64,000 nt of DNA from Hirudinaria manillensis. Taxonomy: Eukaryota; Annelida; Clitellata; Hirudinida; Hirudinidae. Below the pieces are notes generated by a model that saw only the letters and a list, made by a program, of their open reading frames with translations, made no database searches and was not told the origin of the DNA. Positions 9,601 through 20,900 of the stretch are shown in pieces. The position numbers were made by a program, and so were the translations under genes. Every line of letters starts with the position of its first letter. The stretch's first letter is position 1. The stretch is taken from contig CM067527.1 of assembly GCA_034509925.1 (NCBI GenBank), forward strand, positions 14,056,001 to 14,120,000. The letters run 5' to 3'.

Positions 9601-9655
9601 CTAAAATAACATGAATATATTTCAAATATTATTAAGTACTTAATAAGGAACAAAC

Positions 9656-9730
9656 CTAGAAAGTTCATAATTACAATCTCAAACAATACAAAATCAAGGA
9701 AAGGAATCCATAGAAACCAGGAGTAAACAC
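9656..9730 (-). CDS. Candidate 5' exon (E0), hydrophobic, or start exon
   Basis: On the minus strand a pyrimidine-rich acceptor (CTATTTCAG) precedes 75 open nt that end CTAG|GTTTGT. Its phase (2 bases, 24 codons, 1 base) matches E1 exactly through a 55-nt intron. The 24 residues run VYSWFLWIPFLDFV then LFEIVIMNFL, hydrophobic enough for a membrane segment. Alternatively translation starts at the ATG at 9668-9666, giving MNFL-D-VSSIG into E1. Chance openness in AT-rich DNA cannot be excluded. Confidence 0.4.
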
Positions 9731-9884
9731 CTGAAATAGGTAAGTACAGGTAATATAATTAAACAATATACAAGGAAAACGTCAGAGAGAGGCATAACAG
9801 AAATAATGCAAACACAATTCCGACCGGCAAAAATTACGCAGAAAGGCAGTTTCATTGGCCTCAGATAGTGAAAACGAGTAAATA
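9731..9884. other. Unique AT-rich DNA between PLAT gene and tRNA array
   Basis: Single-copy sequence with base composition like the gene's introns. Homology to the array unit begins abruptly at the AAATCAAGAGGCG at 9885. No promoter or further exon could be supported here. Confidence 0.7.
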
Positions 9885-9914
9885 AAATCAAGAGGCGATG
9901 TCCAATCCTTGTCG

Positions 9915-9987
9915 GCCTAGATAGCTCAGTTGGGAGAGCGTTAGACTGAAGATCTAAAGGTCCCCGGTTCAATCCCGGGTCTGGGCA
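9915..9987 (+). tRNA. tRNA-Phe(GAA), first array copy and consensus
   Basis: 73 nt without intron. The acceptor GCCTAGA pairs with TCTGGGC (one U-G at 4:69); D-stem GCTC/GAGC; anticodon stem TTAGA/TCTAA with loop CTGAAGA, giving anticodon GAA at 9948-9950; T-arm CCCGG-TTCAATC-CCGGG; discriminator A. Internal Pol III promoter: A box TAGCTCAGTTGG and B box GGTTCAATCC. It decodes UUU/UUC as phenylalanine. The same sequence recurs at the starts listed for blocks A-D. Confidence 0.97.
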
Positions 9988-9993
9988 TAAAAC

Positions 9994-10023
9994 CCACCGT
10001 CCCCGGTGGCCGACACAGGTTTT
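9994..10023 (+). terminator. Hairpin plus T4, Pol III terminator of tRNA-Phe (repeated per unit)
   Basis: CCACCG-TCCC-CGGTGG (9994-10009) forms a perfect 6-bp hairpin, followed ten bases later by TTTT at 10020-10023, 33 nt after the Phe 3' end. T4 is the minimal Pol III stop. Some units lengthen it to T5 (13, 15, 51, 77) or shorten it to T3 (54, 60, 64, 71). Confidence 0.7.
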
Positions 10024-10133
10024 GGCCTACCTAGATGCAGGTCGAAGCATATCCGACCCAAACACGCTCGATAAGGCCTCGTAAATCTAAGCCCGACCTG
10101 ATATGCGAGTTCTCATTCTACCGACGCAGAGGC

Positions 10134-10137
10134 AAAA
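10134..10137 (-). terminator. T4 terminator of tRNA-Glu (repeated per unit)
   Basis: AAAA on + is TTTT on -, eight nt beyond the Glu 3' end, a typical Pol III stop distance. Confidence 0.75.
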
Positions 10138-10144
10138 CACGGCC

Positions 10145-10216
10145 TTCCCACACCGGGAATCGAACCCGGGCCGCCAACGTGAAAGGCTGGAATCCTAACC
10201 ACTAGACCATGTGGGA
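10145..10216 (-). tRNA. tRNA-Glu(TTC), first array copy and consensus
   Basis: 72 nt without intron. The acceptor TCCCACA pairs with TGTGGGA; D-stem GTCT/GGAT; anticodon stem CCAGC/GTTGG with loop CTTTCAC, giving anticodon TTC at 10183-10181; T-arm CCGGG-TTCGATT-CCCGG; discriminator A. A box TGGTCTAGTGG and B box GGTTCGATTCC are intact. It decodes GAA/GAG as glutamate. It faces tRNA-Phe tail to tail across 157 nt. Confidence 0.97.
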
Positions 10217-10314
10217 GAACGCCTCAGTACAGTTTCGAGGTTTCTGGTCATTTTGCTTGACCAGGGGGCTTCGGACAGTGACGTAAATCAAGAGGCGATG
10301 TCCAATCCTTGTCG
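10217..10314. promoter_or_regulatory. 98-nt divergent spacer between tRNA-Glu and next tRNA-Phe
   Basis: This is the shared 5' flank of two divergent Pol III genes. It contains the inverted repeat CTGGTCA...TGACCAG at 10244-10264 and TGACGTAA at 10279-10286, which fits the CRE/ATF half-palindrome. The spacer is conserved in all units although it encodes no RNA. Binding of any factor is an inference. Confidence 0.5.
10244..10264. repeat. 7-bp inverted repeat with 7-nt loop in divergent spacer
   Basis: CTGGTCA and TGACCAG pair perfectly. In unit 1 the loop is TTTTGCT; in the other units it is GTTTGCG. The stem is unchanged. Confidence 0.8.
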
Positions 10315-13300
10315 GCCTAGATAGCTCAGTTGGGAGAGCGTTAGACTGAAGATCTAAAGGTCCCCGGTTCAATCCCGGGTCTGGGCATAAAACCCACCGT
10401 CCCCGGTGGCCGACACAGGTTTTGGCCTACCTAGATGCAGGTCGAAGCATATCCGACCCAAACACGCTCGATAAGGCCTCGTAAATCTAAGCCCGACCTG
10501 ATATGCGAGTTCTCATTCTACCGACGCAGAGGCAAAACACGGCCTTCCCACACCGGGAATCGAACCCGGGCCGCCAACGTGAAAGGCTGGAATCCTAACC
10601 ACTAGACCATGTGGGAGAACGCCTCAGTACAGTTTTCGAGGTTTCTGGTCAGTTTGCGTGACCAGGGGGCTTCGGACAGTGACGTAAATCAAGAGGCGAT
10701 GTCCAATCCTTGTCGGCCTAGATAGCTCAGTTGGGAGAGCGTTAGACTGAAGATCTAAAGGTCCCCGGTTCAATCCCGGGTCTGGGCATAAAACCCACCG
10801 TCCCCGGTGGCCGACACAGGTTTTGGCCTACCTAGATGCAGGTCGAAGCATATCCGACCCAAACACGCTCGATAAGGCCTCGTAAATCTAAGCCCGACCT
10901 GATATGCGAGTTCTCATTCTACCGACGCAGAGGCAAAACACGGCCTTCCCACACCGGGAATCGAACCCGGGCCGCCAACGTGAAAGGCTGGAATCCTAAC
11001 CACTAGACCATGTGGGAGAACGCCTCAGTACAGTTTCGAGGTTTCTGGTCAGTTTGCGTGACCAGGGGGCTTCGGACAGTGACGTAAATCAAGAGGCGAT
11101 GTCCAATCCTTGTCGGCCTAGATAGCTCAGTTGGGAGAGCGTTAGACTGAAGATCTAAAGGTCCCCGGTTCAATCCCGGGTCTGGGCATAAAACCCACCG
11201 TCCCCGGTGGCCGACACAGGTTTTGGCCTACCTAGATGCAGGTCGAAGCATATCCGACCCAAACACGCTCGATAAGGCCTCGTAAATCTAAGCCCGACCT
11301 GATATGCGAGTTCTCATTCTACCGACGCAGAGGCAAAACACGGCCTTCCCACACCGGGAATCGAACCCGGGCCGCCAACGTGAAAGGCTGGAATCCTAAC
11401 CACTAGACCATGTGGGAGAACGCCTCAGTACAGTTTCGAGGTTTCTGGTCAGTTTGCGTGACCAGGGGGCTTCGGACAGTGACGTAAATCAAGAGGCGAT
11501 GTCCAATCCTTGTCGGCCTAGATAGCTCAGTTGGGAGAGCGTTAGACTGAAGATCTAAAGGTCCCCGGTTCAATCCCGGGTCTGGGCATAAAACCCACCG
11601 TCCCCGGTGGCCGACACAGGTTTTGGCCTACCTAGATGCAGGTCGAAGCATATCCGACCCAAACACGCTCGATAAGGCCTCGTAAATCTAAGCCCGACCT
11701 GATATGCGAGTTCTCATTCTACCGACGCAGAGGCAAAACACGGCCTTCCCACACCGGGAATCGAACCCGGGCCGCCAACGTGAAAGGCTGGAATCCTAAC
11801 CACTAGACCATGTGGGAGAACGCCTCAGTACAGTTTCGAGGTTTCTGGTCAGTTTGCGTGACCAGGGGGCTTCGGACAGTGACGTAAATCAAGAGGCGAT
11901 GTCCAATCCTTGTCGGCCTAGATAGCTCAGTTGGGAGAGCGTTAGACTGAAGATCTAAAGGTCCCCGGTTCAATCCCGGGTCTGGGCATAAAACCCACCG
12001 TCCCCGGTGGCCGACACAGGTTTTGGCCTACCTAGATGCAGGTCGAAGCATATCCGACCCAAACACGCTCGATAAGGCCTCGTAAATCTAAGCCCGACCT
12101 GATATGCGAGTTCTCATTCTACCGACGCAGAGGCAAAACACGGCCTTCCCACACCGGGAATCGAACCCGGGCCGCCAACGTGAAAGGCTGGAATCCTAAC
12201 CACTAGACCATGTGGGAGAACGCCTCAGTACAGTTTTCGAGGTTTCTGGTCAGTTTGCGTGACCAGGGGGCTTCGGACAGTGACGTAAATCAAGAGGCGA
12301 TGTCCAATCCTTGTCGGCCTAGATAGCTCAGTTGGGAGAGCGTTAGACTGAAGATCTAAAGGTCCCCGGTTCAATCCCGGGTCTGGGCATAAAACCCACC
12401 GTCCCCGGTGGCCGACACAGGTTTTGGCCTACCTAGATGCAGGTCGAAGCATATCCGACCCAAACACGCTCGATAAGGCCTCGTAAATCTAAGCCCGACC
12501 TGATATGCGAGTTCTCATTCTACCGACGCAGAGGCAAAACACGGCCTTCCCACACCGGGAATCGAACCCGGGCCGCCAACGTGAAAGGCTGGAATCCTAA
12601 CCACTAGACCATGTGGGAGAACGCCTCAGTACAGTTTCGAGGTTTCTGGTCAGTTTGCGTGACCAGGGGGCTTCGGACAGTGACGTAAATCAAGAGGCGA
12701 TGTCCAATCCTTGTCGGCCTAGATAGCTCAGTTGGGAGAGCGTTAGACTGAAGATCTAAAGGTCCCCGGTTCAATCCCGGGTCTGGGCATAAAACCCACC
12801 GTCCCCGGTGGCCGACACAGGTTTTGGCCTACCTAGATGCAGGTCGAAGCATATCCGACCCAAACACGCTCGATAAGGCCTCGTAAATCTAAGCCCGACC
12901 TGATATGCGAGTTCTCATTCTACCGACGCAGAGGCAAAACACGGCCTTCCCACACCGGGAATCGAACCCGGGCCGCCAACGTGAAAGGCTGGAATCCTAA
13001 CCACTAGACCATGTGGGAGAACGCCTCAGTACAGTTTTCGAGGTTTCTGGTCAGTTTGCGTGACCAGGGGGCTTCGGACAGTGACGTAAATCAAGAGGCG
13101 ATGTCCAATCCTTGTCGGCCTAGATAGCTCAGTTGGGAGAGCGTTAGACTGAAGATCTAAAGGTCCCCGGTTCAATCCCGGGTCTGGGCATAAAACCCAC
13201 CGTCCCCGGTGGCCGACACAGGTTTTGGCCTACCTAGATGCAGGTCGAAGCATATCCGACCCAAACACGCTCGATAAGGCCTCGTAAATCTAAGCCCGAC

Positions 13301-16300
13301 CTGATATGCGAGTTCTCATTCTACCGACGCAGAGGCAAAACACGGCCTTCCCACACCGGGAATCGAACCCGGGCCGCCAACGTGAAAGGCTGGAATCCTA
13401 ACCACTAGACCATGTGGGAGAACGCCTCAGTACAGTTTCGAGGTTTCTGGTCAGTTTGCGTGACCAGGGGGCTTCGGACAGTGACGTAAATCAAGAGGCG
13501 ATGTCCAATCCTTGTCGGCCTAGATAGCTCAGTTGGGAGAGCGTTAGACTGAAGATCTAAAGGTCCCCGGTTCAATCCCGGGTCTGGGCATAAAACCCAC
13601 CGTCCCCGGTGGCCGACACAGGTTTTGGCCTACCTAGATGCAGGTCGAAGCATATCCGACCCAAACACGCTCGATAAGGCCTCGTAAATCTAAGCCCGAC
13701 CTGATATGCGAGTTCTCATTCTACCGACGCAGAGGCAAAACACGGCCTTCCCACACCGGGAATCGAACCCGGGCCGCCAACGTGAAAGGCTGGAATCCTA
13801 ACCACTAGACCATGTGGGAGAACGCCTCAGTACAGTTTCGAGGTTTCTGGTCAGTTTGCGTGACCAGGGGGCTTCGGACAGTGACGTAAATCAAGAGGCG
13901 ATGTCCAATCCTTGTCGGCCTAGATAGCTCAGTTGGGAGAGCGTTAGACTGAAGATCTAAAGGTCCCCGGTTCAATCCCGGGTCTGGGCATAAAACCCAC
14001 CGTCCCCGGTGGCCGACACAGGTTTTGGCCTACCTAGATGCAGGTCGAAGCATATCCGACCCAAACACGCTCGATAAGGCCTCGTAAATCTAAGCCCGAC
14101 CTGATATGCGAGTTCTCATTCTACCGACGCAGAGGCAAAACACGGCCTTCCCACACCGGGAATCGAACCCGGGCCGCCAACGTGAAAGGCTGGAATCCTA
14201 ACCACTAGACCATGTGGGAGAACGCCTCAGTACAGTTTCGAGGTTTCTGGTCAGTTTGCGTGACCAGGGGGCTTCGGACAGTGACGTAAATCAAGAGGCG
14301 ATGTCCAATCCTTGTCGGCCTAGATAGCTCAGTTGGGAGAGCGTTAGACTGAAGATCTAAAGGTCCCCGGTTCAATCCCGGGTCTGGGCATAAAACCCAC
14401 CGTCCCCGGTGGCCGACACAGGTTTTGGCCTACCTAGATGCAGGTCGAAGCATATCCGACCCAAACACGCTCGATAAGGCCTCGTAAATCTAAGCCCGAC
14501 CTGATATGCGAGTTCTCATTCTACCGACGCAGAGGCAAAACACGGCCTTCCCACACCGGGAATCGAACCCGGGCCGCCAACGTGAAAGGCTGGAATCCTA
14601 ACCACTAGACCATGTGGGAGAACGCCTCAGTACAGTTTCGAGGTTTCTGGTCAGTTTGCGTGACCAGGGGGCTTCGGACAGTGACGTAAATCAAGAGGCG
14701 ATGTCCAATCCTTGTCGGCCTAGATAGCTCAGTTGGGAGAGCGTTAGACTGAAGATCTAAAGGTCCCCGGTTCAATCCCGGGTCTGGGCATAAAACCCAC
14801 CGTCCCCGGTGGCCGACACAGGTTTTTGGCCTACCTAGCTGCAGCTCGAAGCATATCCGACCCAAACACCCTCGATAAGGCCTCGTAAATCTAAGCCCGA
14901 CCTGATATGCGAGTTCTCATTCTACCGACGCAGAGGCAAAACACGGCCTTCCCACACCGGGAATCGAACCCGGGCCGCCAACGTGAAAGGCTGGAATCCT
15001 AACCACTAGACCATGTGGGAGAACGCCTCAGTACAGTTTCGAGGTTTCTGGTCAGTTTGCGTGACCAGGGGGCTTCGGACAGTGACGTAAATCAAGAGGC
15101 GATGTCCAATCCTTGTCGGCCTAGATAGCTCAGTTGGGAGAGCGTTAGACTGAAGATCTAAAGGTCCCCGGTTCAATCCCGGGTCTGGGCATAAAACCCA
15201 CCGTCCCCGGTGGCCGACACAGGTTTTGGCCTACCTAGATGCAGGTCGAAGCATATCCGACCCAAACACGCTCGATAAGGCCTCGTAAATCTAAGCCCGA
15301 CCTGATATGCGAGTTCTCATTCTACCGACGCAGAGGCAAAACACGGCCTTCCCACACCGGGAATCGAACCCGGGCCGCCAACGTGAAAGGCTGGAATCCT
15401 AACCACTAGACCATGTGGGAGAACGCCTCAGTACAGTTTCGAGGTTTCTGGTCAGTTTGCGTGACCAGGGGGCTTCGGACAGTGACGTAAATCAAGAGGC
15501 GATGTCCAATCCTTGTCGGCCTAGATAGCTCAGTTGGGAGAGCGTTAGACTGAAGATCTAAAGGTCCCCGGTTCAATCCCGGGTCTGGGCATAAAACCCA
15601 CCGTCCCCGGTGGCCGACACAGGTTTTTGGCCTACCTAGATGCAGGTCGAAGCATATCCGACCCAAACACGCTCGATAAGGCCTCGTAAATCTAAGCCCG
15701 ACCTGATATGCGAGTTCTCATTCTACCGACGCAGAGGCAAAACACGGCCTTCCCACACCGGGAATCGAACCCGGGCCGCCAACGTGAAAGGCTGGAATCC
15801 TAACCACTAGACCATGTGGGAGAACGCCTCAGTACAGTTTCGAGGTTTCTGGTCAGTTTGCGTGACCAGGGGGCTTCGGACAGTGACGTAAATCAAGAGG
15901 CGATGTCCAATCCTTGTCGGCCTAGATAGCTCAGTTGGGAGAGCGTTAGACTGAAGATCTAAAGGTCCCCGGTTCAATCCCGGGTCTGGGCATAAAACCC
16001 ACCGTCCCCGGTGGCCGACACAGGTTTTGGCCTACCTAGATGCAGGTCGAAGCATATCCGACCCAAACACGCTCGATAAGGCCTCGTAAATCTAAGCCCG
16101 ACCTGATATGCGAGTTCTCATTCTACCGACGCAGAGGCAAAACACGGCCTTCCCACACCGGGAATCGAACCCGGGCCGCCAACGTGAAAGGCTGGAATCC
16201 TAACCACTAGACCATGTGGGAGAACGCCTCAGTACAGTTTCGAGGTTTCTGGTCAGTTTGCGTGACCAGGGGGCTTCGGACAGTGACGTAAATCAAGAGG

Positions 16301-16719
16301 CGATGTCCAATCCTTGTCGGCCTAGATAGCTCAGTTGGGAGAGCGTTAGACTGAAGATCTAAAGGTCCCCGGTTCAATCCCGGGTCTGGGCATAAAACCC
16401 ACCGTCCCCGGTGGCCGACACAGGTTTTGGCCTACCTAGATGCAGGTCGAAGCATATCCGACCCAAACACGCTCGATAAGGCCTCGTAAATCTAAGCCCG
16501 ACCTGATATGCGAGTTCTCATTCTACCGACGCAGAGGCAAAACACGGCCTTCCCACACCGGGAATCGAACCCGGGCCGCCAACGTGAAAGGCTGGAATCC
16601 TAACCACTAGACCATGTGGGAGAACGCCTCAGTACAGTTTCGAGGTTTCTGGTCAGTTTGCGTGACCAGGGGGCTTCGGACAGTGACGTAAATCAAGAGG
16701 CGATGTCCAATCCTTGTCG

Positions 16720-16792
16720 GCCTAGATAGCTCAGTTGGGAGAGCGTTAGACTGAAGATCTAAAGGTCCCCGGTTCAGTCCCGGGTCTGGGCA
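16720..16792 (+). tRNA. tRNA-Phe variant, T-loop A58 to G
   Basis: The T-loop reads TTCAGTC instead of TTCAATC. A58 is nearly invariant in tRNAs and is part of the B box, so transcription and stability are probably impaired. Confidence 0.85.
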
Positions 16793-17919
16793 TAAAACCC
16801 ACCGTCCCCGGTGGCCGACACAGGTTTTGGCCTACCTAGATGCAGGTCGAAGCATATCCGACCCAAACACGCTCGATAAGGCCTCGTAAATCTAAGCCCG
16901 ACCTGATATGCGAGTTCTCATTCTACCGACGCAGAGGCAAAACACGGCCTTCCCACACCGGGAATCGAACCCGGGCCGCCAACGTGAAAGGCTGGAATCC
17001 TAACCACTAGACCATGTGGGAGAACGCCTCAGTACAGTTTCGAGGTTTCTGGTCAGTTTGCGTGACCAGGGGGCTTCGGACAGTGACGTAAATCAAGAGG
17101 CGATGTCCAATCCTTGTCGGCCTAGATAGCTCAGTTGGGAGAGCGTTAGACTGAAGATCTAAAGGTCCCCGGTTCAATCCCGGGTCTGGGCATAAAACCC
17201 ACCGTCCCCGGTGGCCGACACAGGTTTTGGCCTACCTAGATGCAGGTCGAAGCATATCCGACCCAAACACGCTCGATAAGGCCTCGTAAATCTAAGCCCG
17301 ACCTGATATGCGAGTTCTCATTCTACCGACGCAGAGGCAAAACACGGCCTTCCCACACCGGGAATCGAACCCGGGCCGCCAACGTGAAAGGCTGGAATCC
17401 TAACCACTAGACCATGTGGGAGAACGCCTCAGTACAGTTTCGAGGTTTCTGGTCAGTTTGCGTGACCAGGGGGCTTCGGACAGTGACGTAAATCAAGAGG
17501 CGATGTCCAATCCTTGTCGGCCTAGATAGCTCAGTTGGGAGAGCGTTAGACTGAAGATCTAAAGGTCCCCGGTTCAATCCCGGGTCTGGGCATAAAACCC
17601 ACCGTCCCCGGTGGCCGACACAGGTTTTGGCCTACCTAGATGCAGGTCGAAGCATATCCGACCCAAACACGCTCGATAAGGCCTCGTAAATCTAAGCCCG
17701 ACCTGATATGCGAGTTCTCATTCTACCGACGCAGAGGCAAAACACGGCCTTCCCACACCGGGAATCGAACCCGGGCCGCCAACGTGAAAGGCTGGAATCC
17801 TAACCACTAGACCATGTGGGAGAACGCCTCAGTACAGTTTCGAGGTTTCTGGTCAGTTTGCGTGACCAGGGGGCTTCGGACAGTGACGTAAATCAAGAGG
17901 CGATGTCCAATCCTTGTCG

Positions 17920-17992
17920 GCCTAGATAGCTCAGTTGGGAGAGCGTTAGACTGAAGATCTAAAGGTCCCCGGTTCAGTCCCGGGTCTGGGCA
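17920..17992 (+). tRNA. tRNA-Phe variant, T-loop A58 to G (second copy)
   Basis: The same A58G change as the copy exactly 1200 bp (three units) upstream, so the change was probably copied by unequal exchange. Confidence 0.85.
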
Positions 17993-20900
17993 TAAAACCC
18001 ACCGTCCCCGGTGGCCGACACAGGTTTTGGCCTACCTAGATGCAGGTCGAAGCATATCCGACCCAAACACGCTCGATAAGGCCTCGTAAATCTAAGCCCG
18101 ACCTGATATGCGAGTTCTCATTCTACCGACGCAGAGGCAAAACACGGCCTTCCCACACCGGGAATCGAACCCGGGCCGCCAACGTGAAAGGCTGGAATCC
18201 TAACCACTAGACCATGTGGGAGAACGCCTCAGTACAGTTTCGAGGTTTCTGGTCAGTTTGCGTGACCAGGGGGCTTCGGACAGTGACGTAAATCAAGAGG
18301 CGATGTCCAATCCTTGTCGGCCTAGATAGCTCAGTTGGGAGAGCGTTAGACTGAAGATCTAAAGGTCCCCGGTTCAATCCCGGGTCTGGGCATAAAACCC
18401 ACCGTCCCCGGTGGCCGACACAGGTTTTGGCCTACCTAGATGCAGGTCGAAGCATATCCGACCCAAACACGCTCGATAAGGCCTCGTAAATCTAAGCCCG
18501 ACCTGATATGCGAGTTCTCATTCTACCGACGCAGAGGCAAAACACGGCCTTCCCACACCGGGAATCGAACCCGGGCCGCCAACGTGAAAGGCTGGAATCC
18601 TAACCACTAGACCATGTGGGAGAACGCCTCAGTACAGTTTCGAGGTTTCTGGTCAGTTTGCGTGACCAGGGGGCTTCGGACAGTGACGTAAATCAAGACG
18701 CGCTTCCGATGCCTTGTCGGCCTAGATAGCTCAGTTGGGAGAGCGTTAGACTGAAGATCTAAAGGTCCCCGGTTCAATCCCGGGTCTGGGCATAAAACCC
18801 ACCGTCCCCGGTGGCCGACACAGGTTTTGGCCTACCTAGATGCAGGTCGAAGCATATCCGACCCAAACACGCTCGATAAGGCCTCGTAAATCTAAGCCCG
18901 ACCTGATATGCGAGTTCTCATTCTACCGACGCAGAGGCAAAACACGGCCTTCCCACACCGGGAATCGAACCCGGGCCGCCAACGTGAAAGGCTGGAATCC
19001 TAACCACTAGACCATGTGGGAGAACGCCTCAGTACAGTTTCGAGGTTTCTGGTCAGTTTGCGTGACCAGGGGGCTTCGGACAGTGACGTAAATCAAGAGG
19101 CGATGTCCAATCCTTGTCGGCCTAGATAGCTCAGTTGGGAGAGCGTTAGACTGAAGATCTAAAGGTCCCCGGTTCAATCCCGGGTCTGGGCATAAAAACC
19201 CACCGTCCCCGGTGGCCGACACAGGTTTTGGCCTACCTAGATGCAGGTCGAAGCATATCCGACCCAAACACGCTCGATAAGGCCTCGTAAATCTAAGCCC
19301 GACCTGATATGCGAGTTCTCATTCTACCGACGCAGAGGCAAAACACGGCCTTCCCACACCGGGAATCGAACCCGGGCCGCCAACGTGAAAGGCTGGAATC
19401 CTAACCACTAGACCATGTGGGAGAACGCCTCAGTACAGTTTCGAGGTTTCTGGTCAGTTTGCGTGACCAGGGGGCTTCGGACAGTGACGTAAATCAAGAG
19501 GCGATGTCCAATCCTTGTCGGCCTAGATAGCTCAGTTGGGAGAGCGTTAGACTGAAGATCTAAAGGTCCCCGGTTCAATCCCGGGTCTGGGCATAAAACC
19601 CACCGTCCCCGGTGGCCGACACAGGTTTTGGCCTACCTAGATGCAGGTCGAAGCATATCCGACCCAAACACGCTCGATAAGGCCTCGTAAATCTAAGCCC
19701 GACCTGATATGCGAGTTCTCATTCTACCGACGCAGAGGCAAAACACGGCCTTCCCACACCGGGAATCGAACCCGGGCCGCCAACGTGAAAGGCTGGAATC
19801 CTAACCACTAGACCATGTGGGAGAACGCCTCAGTACAGTTTCGAGGTTTCTGGTCAGTTTGCGTGACCAGGGGGCTTCGGACAGTGACGTAAATCAAGAG
19901 GCGATGTCCAATCCTTGTCGGCCTAGATAGCTCAGTTGGGAGAGCGTTAGACTGAAGATCTAAAGGTCCCCGGTTCAATCCCGGGTCTGGGCATAAAACC
20001 CACCGTCCCCGGTGGCCGACACAGGTTTTGGCCTACCTAGATGCAGGTCGAAGCATATCCGACCCAAACACGCTCGATAAGGCCTCGTAAATCTAAGCCC
20101 GACCTGATATGCGAGTTCTCATTCTACCGACGCAGAGGCAAAACACGGCCTTCCCACACCGGGAATCGAACCCGGGCCGCCAACGTGAAAGGCTGGAATC
20201 CTAACCACTAGACCATGTGGGAGAACGCCTCAGTACAGTTTCGAGGTTTCTGGTCAGTTTGCGTGACCAGGGGGCTTCGGACAGTGACGTAAATCAAGAG
20301 GCGATGTCCAATCCTTGTCGGCCTAGATAGCTCAGTTGGGAGAGCGTTAGACTGAAGATCTAAAGGTCCCCGGTTCAATCCCGGGTCTGGGCATAAAACC
20401 CACCGTCCCCGGTGGCCGACACAGGTTTTGGCCTACCTAGATGCAGGTCGAAGCATATCCGACCCAAACACGCTCGATAAGGCCTCGTAAATCTAAGCCC
20501 GACCTGATATGCGAGTTCTCATTCTACCGACGCAGAGGCAAAACACGGCCTTCCCACACCGGGAATCGAACCCGGGCCGCCAACGTGAAAGGCTGGAATC
20601 CTAACCACTAGACCATGTGGGAGAACGCCTCAGTACAGTTTCGAGGTTTCTGGTCAGTTTGCGTGACCAGGGGGCTTCGGACAGTGACGTAAATCAAGAG
20701 GCGATGTCCAATCCTTGTCGGCCTAGATAGCTCAGTTGGGAGAGCGTTAGACTGAAGATCTAAAGGTCCCCGGTTCAATCCCGGGTCTGGGCATAAAACC
20801 CACCGTCCCCGGTGGCCGACACAGGTTTTGGCCTACCTAGATGCAGGTCGAAGCATATCCGACCCAAACACGCTCGATAAGGCCTCGTAAATCTAAGCCC

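Noticed and set aside
9694-9972. 92-codon minus-strand frame with a hydrophobic C-terminal half
   Set aside because: It begins in antisense of the first tRNA-Phe and runs into unique DNA; its possible donors do not match the phase of E1.
10024-10106. Spacer as a third, decayed tRNA
   Set aside because: GCCTAC...TAGATGC and AAATCTAA recall tRNA-Phe pieces, but no D-, anticodon- or T-arm can be paired in the right order.
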